Shown here one piece after another: positions 1 through 7,545 of a stretch of DNA of 64,000 nucleotides. The stretch spans positions 140,295 through 204,294 of the forward strand of contig DEJJ01000032.1 in the NCBI GenBank assembly GCA_002353285.1, in the 5' to 3' direction. Both the position numbers and the translations under genes were made by a program. Each line of letters starts with the position of its first letter. The stretch's first letter is position 1. The DNA comes from Porphyromonadaceae bacterium UBA2751. Lineage in GTDB: Bacteria; Bacteroidota; Bacteroidia; Bacteroidales; Muribaculaceae. The notes under the pieces are model-generated. The model was not told the origin of the DNA. It did no database searches and saw only the letters and a list, made by a program, of their open reading frames with translations.

Positions 1-295
1 GGGTCAAAACAATCTTCATCTCACCCTGGGTGACCTGCACATCGGCATCGGCAAGACCCATGTACTTCACTATGATGTGGCTCTTGTAAGAGGGCACAGT
101 GATGGTAAACTTTCCGTCAAAGTCAGTAGCTGTACCATTAGTGGGTTTTGCTTTTTCCGATACATGAGCACCAATAACGGGTTCATTGTCCTCGGCCGAA
201 ATAACGACACCCGTAACCTTAACCTGAGCTGAGGCTCCGAGCGATAACAATATTGCAGCCGTTAGCAATAAAAGTTTTTTAAGACTCATAAGCAT
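1..295 (-). CDS. TonB-dependent receptor, N-terminal part (cut by window edge)
   Basis: Seen: an open frame reading leftward off the window edge, with a signal peptide (MSLKKLLLLTAAILLSLGAS then AQ) followed by a carboxypeptidase-regulatory-like beta domain containing GVVISAEDNEPVIGAHV and GTATDFDGKFTITVP. This N-terminal module is typical of SusC/RagA-type outer-membrane receptors, which import oligosaccharides or other ligands with TonB energy. Two in-frame starts exist, ATG at 293-295 and ATG at 287-289; the second gives the more usual MSLKK start. Only about 96 residues are visible, so the plug and barrel, the substrate and any SusD partner cannot be judged. Confidence 0.8.
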   Translation of the reverse strand, partial: MLMSLKKLLLLTAAILLSLGASAQVKVTGVVISAEDNEPVIGAHVSEKAKPTNGTATDFDGKFTITVPSYKSHIIVKYMGLADADVQVTQGEMKIVLT

Positions 296-632
296 TGAAA
301 AAAAATTAATAATTATTATTTGTTTTTAGTATAAAAAATTTTCTCACATTAACATGTCAATCAACAGTTTAGAAAGTTAGTTTTCATAGCTGCCTTCGTC
401 TCTGTGTTAATCACTATCACCATGCTCCAGCGGTGCCGTTAACATGCCATGATGTGGCACATAATCACAACGACACATGCGCAATGGGGGCTTTGGCGCA
501 TTTTATAAGGTGCAAAGAAACAAATTTTTTTTCAATTAATCTAATTTTTCTTGTTAAAAGTGAATTTCACATTTAAAAAAACTTGACAATCGCCCGCGCA
601 AGATAATAATTATGTTATAAAACATATTAACA
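296..632. other. AT-rich intergenic stretch without a gene
   Basis: Between the leftward receptor start and the terminator of the next leftward gene. It should carry the promoter of the receptor: the minus strand has TTTCTTTGC near 517-525, one base off the TAnnTTTGC consensus, but the -33 part is not convincing. I see no ORF, RNA gene or strong repeat. Confidence 0.4.
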
Positions 633-670
633 CAAAAAAAATCAGGGAGGTCACTTGGGTGACTTCCCTG
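633..670 (-). terminator. Intrinsic terminator of the thioredoxin-fold gene
   Basis: A 12-bp stem (643-654 with 659-670, one G-U pair, loop TTGG) is followed on the minus strand by a run of about eight T. It lies just downstream of the leftward gene ending at 717. Confidence 0.88.
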
Positions 671-716
671 AAGTAGGAATTCTCAGGCGCTCATGCCGCG
701 CGAGCGCTGTGTGATG

Positions 717-1199
717 TTACTTAATTGCCTTGGCAATCTCGGCCATGGTGGGATTAACTGCCACAATCACGCCCTTGCCATTGATGAGGAATGTGCAGGG
801 CTTGTCGATGCTACCCCACTTCTTCTCAAATGCAGGACGATCCTGCAGCTCGCAGAAGTACTGCGAAGCCACATCCAGGCTGTCGAGGCTCATCACCTCC
901 TTGAAGAGTGCCTTGCTGCGGTCGAAGTTTACCGCCATGTGCACAATCTTGTCGTTGCCACGGGCAATACGGTTCAGCTCAATATTCTCTATGCGCGTGA
1001 TGGCGTCGGCCGATGTCCACATGTTGAGCACCACAAACTTGCCGCGGAACTGGCTGAGCTCCACAACATTGTTCTCGTTGGCGATACTGAAATCGGCTGC
1101 GCGTGTGCCCACTCGACTATCGCTCGCCACAGTTGTGCGTGACGATGTGAACACTAACACTGCGCACAAAGTAATTAACAAACAAACGAACTTCTTCAT
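717..1199 (-). CDS. Secreted thioredoxin-fold protein lacking CXXC
   Basis: 160 residues. A signal peptide (about 1-25) leads into a TlpA/redoxin-like fold: GTRAADFSIANENNVVELSQ, then FRGKFVVLNMWTSADAIT where TlpA proteins carry the WCxxC redox motif, and near the C-terminus KPCTFLINGKGVIVAVNP, the usual beta hairpin after the cis-Pro loop. The active-site cysteines are replaced (WTSADA), so thiol-disulfide exchange through the normal site is not expected. Inference: a periplasmic protein that kept the fold for binding or scaffolding, or a degenerate paralogue of a TlpA reductase. It is a single-gene unit with a promoter at 1375-1383 and a terminator at 633-670. Confidence 0.75.
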   Translation of the reverse strand: MKKFVCLLITLCAVLVFTSSRTTVASDSRVGTRAADFSIANENNVVELSQFRGKFVVLNMWTSADAITRIENIELNRIARGNDKIVHMAVNFDRSKALFKEVMSLDSLDVASQYFCELQDRPAFEKKWGSIDKPCTFLINGKGVIVAVNPTMAEIAKAIK

Positions 1200-1374
1200 A
1201 GTTAAAGTTTTTGTTCAAGCATGCCAGCCCACATTACTGATAACCATCGGCCTTGTGAGGACATTGCGGGATGTATTATCAAGCAATCCTCATTTTGGCT
1301 CTAACTTGTGGCAAAATCTCTAATCGTCTTAAAAGTAAGGACCTGCCACAGGCCAGCATTGCTGAATTCGGGGT

Positions 1375-1383
1375 GCAAAGGTA
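1375..1383 (-). promoter_or_regulatory. Bacteroidetes-type -7 element
   Basis: TACCTTTGC on the minus strand, about 175 bases upstream of the thioredoxin-fold start at 1199. No good -33 is visible. The remainder of 1200-1500 holds no gene that I can support. Confidence 0.6.
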
Positions 1384-1500
1384 GGCAAAAAATCCAAAAC
1401 CCCTTAAGGAATTAAGATTTTTTTGCTTATTTTAAGCCTTAAACATCATGGAATCCAGCCTTTTACCCCATTGCACTGGGTGCCATGACATGGCTGTGAG

Positions 1501-1971
1501 TTAGAACCTGTAGGTAGCTCCGAGCAAGAACACTGCCTGGTCGATCGAGCTCACGATAGAATACTTGAACTCGGCGTTGACAGCAACGCTTGGTGTGATT
1601 TCATACTCACATCCACCACCCAGGTTGAGACCAAAGCGAGTCACCGACTCGTCGGTAGCGCTATAGCTCTTGTTCACCACAGTGAGTCCTGCCAGCGGAT
1701 AGGCACGGAACTTGGGGGCGATGTTGAACAGGTAATGAGCGTTGGCATTCAGGTCCCACATGTGGAAACCGTTGTTGCGGAAGTAGTAGTTGAACGAGGC
1801 TTCGGCACGGATATCGTTAGTTATCCCATACTGGAACTTGCCACCAATACCCACCATGTTGATCTCGGTGCCATAAAGCAGGTTGCCACCCACTCCCATT
1901 TGCCCCTTCTGGGCAGCGGCATAGCCACATCCCAGCACGGCAACAAGCACTAATGCTAATATTTTCTTCAT
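1501..1971 (-). CDS. Small outer-membrane beta-barrel protein
   Basis: 156 residues. Signal peptide MKKILALVLVAVLGCGYAAA, then a glycine- and aromatic-rich sequence in alternating pattern (MGVGGNLLYGTEINMVGIGG, FQYGITNDIRAEASFNYYF, RFGLNLGGGCEYEITPSVAV) that ends in TYRF. The terminal Phe is the usual recognition signal for insertion by the BAM complex. Length and pattern fit an eight-stranded porin/OmpX-like barrel of the outer-membrane-protein beta-barrel family. The function is unknown. It lies 41 bases downstream of the CapA-like gene on the same strand, but a transcript start between the two cannot be excluded. Confidence 0.8.
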   Translation of the reverse strand: MKKILALVLVAVLGCGYAAAQKGQMGVGGNLLYGTEINMVGIGGKFQYGITNDIRAEASFNYYFRNNGFHMWDLNANAHYLFNIAPKFRAYPLAGLTVVNKSYSATDESVTRFGLNLGGGCEYEITPSVAVNAEFKYSIVSSIDQAVFLLGATYRF

Positions 1972-2012
1972 AATATATTGTATTATAATTTTTACTTAAA
2001 ACTTAAATATAA

Positions 2013-3074
2013 CTACTCATCCTGCGGAACATTCACGTTCTTGCTCATGACCAGGTTGTGAGTGCGCTGCATGAAGGTGGCAAAGGTGCCGCGAGAGTCG
2101 GCGCGCACCATCTCGGGTTTATCCTCGGGAATCACCTGATAGGTGAAATCGCCAGCACCAGGTTTCTGGCAGAAGAATAGCTTGTAACGAGGGCTGTCAA
2201 TCACAGGCTTACCGTCTTTCATCTTAAGCGAAACTTTAACCATGGCTCCTCCACGGCAGTCGATATCGCTCATGTTAGAGATGAAATTGCCCAGACTGTA
2301 GACCAGCAACACATCCTTGTCGTGCTTGCTGCTGTGACGCACCTCGAATGGCTCCACTACATGCGGATGCCCACCAATAATCAGGTCCACGCCCTCATCG
2401 ATGAGGAAATCGGCAAGGTCGCGCTGCTCCTGCACTGGAGTGAGGGTGTACTCCACTCCCCAGTGCATGTTAACGCACAGCACATTGGCTCCTGCGGCAC
2501 GCGCAGCGGCAATGTCGGCAGCAATGACCTTCTTGTCGATGTAGTCGACCACCACATCTTGCTGGATGGGGATGCCATTGGTGCCATAGGTGTAGTCGAG
2601 AAACGCCACCTTGATGCCATCAAAGTCCTTGATGAAGGGCAGCCGCTTGTAACGGTCGGCACTGTTGATGTAGGTGCCAATGTGGGCAACACCCCACTCA
2701 TCGAGCTTGTTGATGGTCCTCACGGCACCCTTGTCACGACGGTCGAGGCAGTGGTTATTGGCCGTAAGGAACAGGTCGAAACCCACCCGTTGCAACTCAC
2801 GGGCATACTCATCGGGGGCGCTGAAGCATGGGTAACCCGAATAGGGCGCGCCACCCAGTGAGCACTCAAGGTTGACGACAGCATAGTCGGCCTCCTCAAT
2901 GTCGGCCTGCACATGCTTGAAGCATGCACTGTAGTCGTAGGTGCCATTAGCGCGCCGCGCCACCTCATATTGCTTGCTGTGCTGCATAGCGTCGCCAAAG
3001 AACACCATGTCGACCTGAGCATTGCCCGCCAGCAGCGACATGAGCGATAAAGCCAGTATTGAGAGAAGGTTCAT
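2013..3074 (-). CDS. CapA-family (PGA_cap) metallophosphatase-like protein
   Basis: 353 residues. A short signal peptide (about 1-19) is followed by the CapA/PgsA-type calcineurin-like fold. Visible motifs are VDMVFFGDAMQH (first metal-binding Asp), NLECSLGG, LTANNHCLDRR (NNH), VNMHWGVEY and LIIGGHPHVVEPFE (GHPH), then VYSLGNFISN. In Bacillus the family contributes to poly-gamma-glutamate capsule export, but in Bacteroidota most members stand alone and their substrate is unknown, so I would not call a capsule function. The 107-bp gap to ffh upstream is filled with three kinds of tandem repeat. Confidence 0.88.
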   Translation of the reverse strand: MNLLSILALSLMSLLAGNAQVDMVFFGDAMQHSKQYEVARRANGTYDYSACFKHVQADIEEADYAVVNLECSLGGAPYSGYPCFSAPDEYARELQRVGFDLFLTANNHCLDRRDKGAVRTINKLDEWGVAHIGTYINSADRYKRLPFIKDFDGIKVAFLDYTYGTNGIPIQQDVVVDYIDKKVIAADIAAARAAGANVLCVNMHWGVEYTLTPVQEQRDLADFLIDEGVDLIIGGHPHVVEPFEVRHSSKHDKDVLLVYSLGNFISNMSDIDCRGGAMVKVSLKMKDGKPVIDSPRYKLFFCQKPGAGDFTYQVIPEDKPEMVRADSRGTFATFMQRTHNLVMSKNVNVPQDE

Positions 3075-3181
3075 TTATGAGTTTTTAGTTCTTAGTTTTT
3101 AGTTTTTAGTTCTTCTAGATATTCTAGATGTTCTAGAAATTCTAGATTGTGCATTATGCATTATGAATTGTGCATTATAAA
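3075..3181 (-). repeat. Composite degenerate tandem repeats filling the ffh-CapA spacer
   Basis: Read on the coding (minus) strand from the ffh stop to the CapA start, the spacer is four RYAATGC heptamers (TAATGCA/CAATGCA forms), then four CTAG-centred units of period 9 (CTAGAATTT, CTAGAACAT and so on), then about five AACTAAA-type heptamers, then the ATG. Almost no unique sequence is left. The same classes occur at 12691-12764, 33312-33402, 35108-35208 and 62912-62958. Confidence 0.85.
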
Positions 3182-4498
3182 CTAGCGGCGGCGGCCAGCG
3201 CGCATGAGCTGCTTGGGGTTCATGTTGCTAACCTTGTGCATAGCCTTGCGAGTTTGCTCAAACTGTGTGAGCAAGCGGTTCACCTCCTGGATGCTGGTGC
3301 CACTGCCGCGGGCAATGCGCTGGCGACGGCTGCCGTTGATAGCCTCGGGGTGCTCTCGCTCGTAAGGAGTCATTGAGTAGATAATTGCCTCAATGCCCTT
3401 GAAAGCGTCGTCGCTGATGTCGATGTCCTTAATGGCCTTGCCCACTCCAGGAATCATCGAAGCCAGGTCCTTGAGGTTACCCATCTTTTTGATTTTGGAG
3501 ATTTGCGACATGAAGTCGTTGAAGTCAAACTTGTTCTTGGCAATCTTCTTTTGCAACTCGCGAGCCTGCTCCTCGTCGTACTGCTGCTGCATGCGGTCAA
3601 CCAGCGACACGATGTCGCCCATGTTGAGGATGCGGTCGGCCATACCTGCGGGCCTGAATGGGTCGATGGCCTCCATCTTCTCGCCAGTACCCACCCACTT
3701 GATGGGCTTGTCGACCACGGTGCGAATCGAGAGTGCGGCACCACCACGGGTGTCACCGTCGAGTTTGGTGAGCACCACGCCGTCGAAGTCGAGACGGTCG
3801 TTGAAGGCCTTGGCTGTGTTAACGGCATCCTGACCAGTCATCGAGTCAACGACAAAGAGCGTCTCGTTGGGCTGGATAGCATCCTTGATGGCCTTGATTT
3901 CCTGCATCATCTGCTCATCAACAGCGAGACGACCAGCGGTGTCGACAATTACCACGCCGTGCCCCTTGGCCTTGGCCTCGGCTATAGCGTGCTGCGCAAT
4001 CTCAACCGGGTTAGTATTGCCAGGTTCACTGTAGACGGGCACCCCAATCTGCTCACCGAGCACCTTGAGCTGCTCAATAGCAGCAGGACGGTACACGTCG
4101 CAGGCCACCAGCAATGGCGACCGCTTGATGAGGCGGTTGGCAAGTTTGCCCGAGAATGTGGTCTTACCCGAACCTTGCAGACCCGACATCAGGATGATGG
4201 CAGGATGGCCCTCGATGTTGAACGGAGCCTGCTCGCCACCCATGAGCTGGGTGAGTTCATCGTGAACTATCTTAATCATCAGCTCCTTAGGCTTCAAGGA
4301 GTTGATAACGTTTTGACCTATGGCTTTCTCTTTAACAGTGTCGGTAAAGGATTTAGCCACCTTGTAGTTGACGTCGGCCTCAATGAGCGTGCGGCGCACC
4401 TCCTTGAGGGTCTCGGCAACATTAATCTCGGTGATTTTTCCTTCACCTTTAAGAACCTTAAACGCGCGTTCAAGGCGTTCGCTTAGATTTTCAAACAT
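3182..4498 (-). CDS. ffh: Signal recognition particle protein Ffh (SRP54)
   Basis: 438 residues, the normal length. N domain (about 1-90), then the SRP GTPase G domain with P-loop GLQGSGKTTFSGKLA, DVYRPAAIEQL, DTAGRLAVDEQ, and TKLDGDTRGGAAL. The M domain follows (about 300-438) with MIPGVGKAI, EREHPEAINGSRRQRIARGS and the methionine-rich end MHKVSNMNPKQLMRAGRRR. It binds the signal sequence of nascent membrane proteins and, with SRP RNA and FtsY, delivers ribosomes to SecYEG. The SRP RNA gene itself is in this window (12550-12653). Confidence 0.97.
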   Translation of the reverse strand: MFENLSERLERAFKVLKGEGKITEINVAETLKEVRRTLIEADVNYKVAKSFTDTVKEKAIGQNVINSLKPKELMIKIVHDELTQLMGGEQAPFNIEGHPAIILMSGLQGSGKTTFSGKLANRLIKRSPLLVACDVYRPAAIEQLKVLGEQIGVPVYSEPGNTNPVEIAQHAIAEAKAKGHGVVIVDTAGRLAVDEQMMQEIKAIKDAIQPNETLFVVDSMTGQDAVNTAKAFNDRLDFDGVVLTKLDGDTRGGAALSIRTVVDKPIKWVGTGEKMEAIDPFRPAGMADRILNMGDIVSLVDRMQQQYDEEQARELQKKIAKNKFDFNDFMSQISKIKKMGNLKDLASMIPGVGKAIKDIDISDDAFKGIEAIIYSMTPYEREHPEAINGSRRQRIARGSGTSIQEVNRLLTQFEQTRKAMHKVSNMNPKQLMRAGRRR

Positions 4499-4540
4499 AT
4501 AATATATTTAAGTGCTAAGTATTAAGTGTTTTTTTCGACA

Positions 4541-4891
4541 TTAAATCAGTTTGTTGGTCGCAGTGTCGGGGAACACCACCTGCGGCTTGAATCCACGAGC
4601 CTCGTCGGGGGTCATGATCGCATAAGACATGATTATCACTATGTCGCCAGGCTGCACCTTGCGTGCAGCAGCGCCATTGAGGCACACTTCGCCCTTGCCT
4701 CGCTCACCTGGAATCACATAGGTGTCGAGTCGCTCGCCGTTGTTGTTGTCGACAATGAACACACGCTCCCCCTCAACGAGTCCTGCAGCGTCCATCAGGT
4801 CCTGGTCGATAGTGATGCTGCCAATGTAGTCGAGGTTGGCACCAGTAACGGTGACACGATGAATCTTGGATTTTACGACTTGAATAAACAT
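4541..4891 (-). CDS. panD: Aspartate 1-decarboxylase PanD
   Basis: 116 residues with the start at MFIQVVKSKIHRVTVTGANL. A longer in-frame start at 4924 would add 11 residues not found in the family. PanD makes beta-alanine from L-aspartate for pantothenate synthesis. It is translated as an inactive chain that cleaves itself between Gly24 and Ser25; here the site reads DYIGSITID with G24-S25 in the expected place, so Ser25 becomes the pyruvoyl cofactor. The conserved IDNNNGERL-type segment and the NGAAARKVQPGD stretch are present. It lies 66 bases downstream of panC, and the two probably form one transcript. Confidence 0.97.
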   Translation of the reverse strand: MFIQVVKSKIHRVTVTGANLDYIGSITIDQDLMDAAGLVEGERVFIVDNNNGERLDTYVIPGERGKGEVCLNGAAARKVQPGDIVIIMSYAIMTPDEARGFKPQVVFPDTATNKLI

Positions 4892-4957
4892 AGTGCAAAA
4901 AAAATTAAAAGTTAAAATGTGCATTACGATTCATGAATCAGCAAAAATCGTGCCACA

Positions 4958-5815
4958 TTACAACTCGGCTGGCTTCTTATAGGTGATGTTATCGATTTCA
5001 CGCACGTCGCCACAGTACACAGTGATGCAGCCCACAATGTAATCACTGTCGTCCCAAGCATTTACTGGCTGCAAGGTGATGCCGTCGCATATCGAGTAAT
5101 ACTCCACCTCCATCTCAGGATAGGCGTTGAGCGTTGCCACCACCCAGTCGTGGGTCTGCTCCACGGTGTGGTCCTGTGCAAACTCGAGGCTATCGCACAA
5201 CACTCGGTAGATGTTGGGGGCTATTTTGCGCACCAGCGGTGTGAGGCGCACGTTGCGGCTGCTCTTGGCAAGGCCATCGTCCTCGCGAATGCAAGGGCAG
5301 GTCACAATGTCGAGCTTAATTCCCAACTGCTTGGTCATGGCGCGAATCACAGCAATCTGCTGGAAGTCCTTCTCACCAAAGTAGGCACGGGTGGGCTCTA
5401 CCATCATGAAAAGCTTGCTCACGATTTGGCACACGCCATTGAAATGGCCTGGGCGCATGGCACCCTCCATGACCTCGGCCACTGGGCCAAGCTTGAACAC
5501 GCGAGTGTCGGGCTCAGGATAAATCTCCTCGACAGTGGGCATGAATGCAATGTCCACGCCGCAGCGCTCGAGCAGTGCGGCATCGGCCTCGGCAGTGCGC
5601 GGATAGGTGCGCAAGTCTTCCTTATTATTGAATTGAGTGGGGTTGAGAAACACGCTCACCACCACCACGTCGTTCTCACGCCGTGCACGCTCCACCAGCG
5701 ACTGGTGGCCCTCGTGCAGCGCTCCCATGGTGGGCACAAGTCCTATCGACTTGCCCTCGCCACGATGCTTAGCGACTTGCTTTCTCAGCTCGTCGACTTT
5801 ACTAATTATTTTCAT
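4958..5815 (-). CDS. panC: Pantothenate synthetase PanC
   Basis: 285 residues. It condenses pantoate with beta-alanine using ATP, the last step of vitamin B5 synthesis. Seen: VPTMGALHEGHQSLV with the nucleotidyl-transferase HxGH motif, VVSVFLNPTQF, FGEKDFQQIAVIRAM and GLAKSSRNVRL, where most relatives have MSSRN. The C-terminal dimer domain runs from about 180. Its product partner PanD follows in the same orientation. A -7 element on the minus strand lies at 5846-5854. No panB is seen in the window. Confidence 0.96.
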   Translation of the reverse strand: MKIISKVDELRKQVAKHRGEGKSIGLVPTMGALHEGHQSLVERARRENDVVVVSVFLNPTQFNNKEDLRTYPRTAEADAALLERCGVDIAFMPTVEEIYPEPDTRVFKLGPVAEVMEGAMRPGHFNGVCQIVSKLFMMVEPTRAYFGEKDFQQIAVIRAMTKQLGIKLDIVTCPCIREDDGLAKSSRNVRLTPLVRKIAPNIYRVLCDSLEFAQDHTVEQTHDWVVATLNAYPEMEVEYYSICDGITLQPVNAWDDSDYIVGCITVYCGDVREIDNITYKKPAEL

Positions 5816-5845
5816 TGTAATTACAATAAGATTTTAAAATCGACT

Positions 5846-5854
5846 GCAAAGTTA
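5846..5854 (-). promoter_or_regulatory. -7 element upstream of panC-panD
   Basis: TAACTTTGC on the minus strand, about 30 bases upstream of the panC ATG. The -33 region is weak. Confidence 0.6.
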
Positions 5855-5928
5855 GATATAATTTCTGAATAATAAGCCAGTCAATAATATATTTTTTTGT
5901 AAGGCTGTGCAATGCGGTTTTTTGGGGC

Positions 5929-5966
5929 AAAAAAAGAAAGGCTGGCGCTTTAGGTGGCCAGCCTTT
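5929..5966 (-). terminator. Intrinsic terminator after the BACON/OB lipoprotein
   Basis: A perfect 10-bp stem (5937-5946 with 5957-5966), followed on the minus strand by CTTTTTTTG. It ends the transcript of the receptor and lipoprotein pair at 5996-10827. Confidence 0.88.
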
Positions 5967-5995
5967 CGGGAGTAATTTATATTCAGGTTTAGTAA

Positions 5996-7522
5996 TTATT
6001 CGCTCTTGCTATGCGAGAAGTAGATACCGCCGCAAAGCTCAATCTTGCCATTGAAGGTGTCTTTGTAACCAATCATGGTGAGATTGTCCTCAACCTCGAT
6101 ACCTGCTGTAGCGAGCCAGCCCTTGCGGTCGTCGCCAGTTGCGCCATAGCCAGGATAGCAACCGTAGACGTAGAGGCTGTTAGTGCCATCGCTCAAGTAG
6201 AGGTTGCCATAGGTTGGGTTGTCGATGCTTTCGATAAAACCAGTTAAGCGATAATAAACGTTCTTGTCGTCGGGCTTGGTGAGGAACTCAGCGATGGTAA
6301 CATCGGTCACTGAGATGTGGCTCTCATACTTCGCCTCCTTCATCTGTGGGTTGCCATTGTGCGAGCTGCGCTTTCCTACCAATGTCACGATGTCGCCTTC
6401 CTTGAGCCCCAGAGTCTGGAAGTCGCCCTTGGCACCGATGCCATAGACATAGACTTGCTCGTCGGTGAAGTCGCGCAGATAGACGTTGCCATACTGGTCG
6501 TTGGCCACCTTTTGAATCACAGCAGTGATGCGGTAGAGAGTAGCATCCTCGGCAGCCTCAAGGAACTGAGTGCAGTTAACGTCGACGATAGAACCAGTTT
6601 GCTTGATGGTGGCAGTAACCACACTCTCTTGCGAGCCATTGCTGGTCTTGAATGTAACGTCAGCACTGCGGTCGCCACCGGCGTTGGCATTGGCATGGAA
6701 GGTAACAACTGGGTTGCTACCGCCAGTGATGTTGCTGATAGCGAGCCAGCTCTTGGCAGCCTCGGGAATCTCAACGCTCACGCCATTGCCCTTGCTTGTG
6801 AGGTTGACGGTAACATCGCCACCCTCGAGAGGAATAGTTGCGTCCTCAGGATCGATGCTCTCAACCTTGAGCAGCGACTTGACGAGCTTAACAACAGTGA
6901 CATCACACAGCTCGGCGGCGCCGTTGTAGAACTTCAATGGACCTTCAACGGTGATGATGTCGCCCTCCTCGATACCCCAGTCGGCAATAGGGAAGCCCTT
7001 GGTCTTGCCACTCTTGTTGAGAGTGCCATAAATCTGAAGGTTGCCGGTGCCATCGTTGATGTAGAAGTTGCCGTACTCCAAGTTGTAGATGGTGTTAACG
7101 GCACCAGTCACACGGTAGGTCATGCCCTCGTTGCCAGCAGCAACCTCGGCACAGGTGGCAGTCTTGGTTTCAGAGAGTCCCTGAAGCACCTTGATGTTCT
7201 GCTTGCGTCCAGCGCATGCGATGTTAAGGTCGGCGTTGCGGCCGTTGATAGTAGACTCGGCACTAAATTTCACCTCAGTCTCGCCAGCACCACCATTCAT
7301 GGGGCTAATAGTAAGCCAGCTGGGAATTTGGGTCTCGTCAAAGCTCCACGAGTCCTTGGCAGTGACAATAATCGATGTTGAGCCACCTTCCTTGTCAATG
7401 GCTACATAGGAACGTGAAACCTGAATCTCGTCGAGCAAGGTGATCTTGTCGTCGTCGGAGCAACTAACCAGCATTGCACCAAGCAGTGCAATAAATGCGG
7501 GAATAAAATATCTTAGTTTCAT
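5996..7522 (-). CDS. Surface lipoprotein with BACON and OB-fold-like repeats
   Basis: 508 residues. A lipobox (MLVSCSDDDK, Cys21) predicts a lipid anchor, and the acidic residues after Cys suit surface export in Bacteroidota. Then the domains alternate: a BACON Ig-like domain (about 30-120, IPSWLTISPMNGGAGETEV), an OB-fold-like module (about 122-215, YRVTGAVNTIYNLEYGNFYI), a second BACON (about 220-315, WLAISNITGGSNPVVTF), and two more OB-like modules (about 318-410 and 412-505, YRITAVIQKVANDQYGNVYL and YRLTGFIESIDNPTYGNLYL). BACON domains are thought to bind carbohydrate or mucin; the OB-like modules resemble those attached to secreted nucleases in this phylum. No catalytic domain is present. 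It lies 23 bases after the Oar-like receptor, so it may be a ligand-capture partner (inference). Confidence 0.82.
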   Translation of the reverse strand: MKLRYFIPAFIALLGAMLVSCSDDDKITLLDEIQVSRSYVAIDKEGGSTSIIVTAKDSWSFDETQIPSWLTISPMNGGAGETEVKFSAESTINGRNADLNIACAGRKQNIKVLQGLSETKTATCAEVAAGNEGMTYRVTGAVNTIYNLEYGNFYINDGTGNLQIYGTLNKSGKTKGFPIADWGIEEGDIITVEGPLKFYNGAAELCDVTVVKLVKSLLKVESIDPEDATIPLEGGDVTVNLTSKGNGVSVEIPEAAKSWLAISNITGGSNPVVTFHANANAGGDRSADVTFKTSNGSQESVVTATIKQTGSIVDVNCTQFLEAAEDATLYRITAVIQKVANDQYGNVYLRDFTDEQVYVYGIGAKGDFQTLGLKEGDIVTLVGKRSSHNGNPQMKEAKYESHISVTDVTIAEFLTKPDDKNVYYRLTGFIESIDNPTYGNLYLSDGTNSLYVYGCYPGYGATGDDRKGWLATAGIEVEDNLTMIGYKDTFNGKIELCGGIYFSHSKSE

Positions 7523-7545
7523 AGTTAGGATATTACTTTAATTAA

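Noticed and set aside
2013..3074. Capsule biosynthesis locus
   Set aside because: Only a lone CapA-type gene is present; neighbours are housekeeping or unrelated.
5996..7522. Nuclease function for the BACON/OB protein
   Set aside because: OB-like modules resemble those of secreted nucleases, but no catalytic nuclease domain is present.
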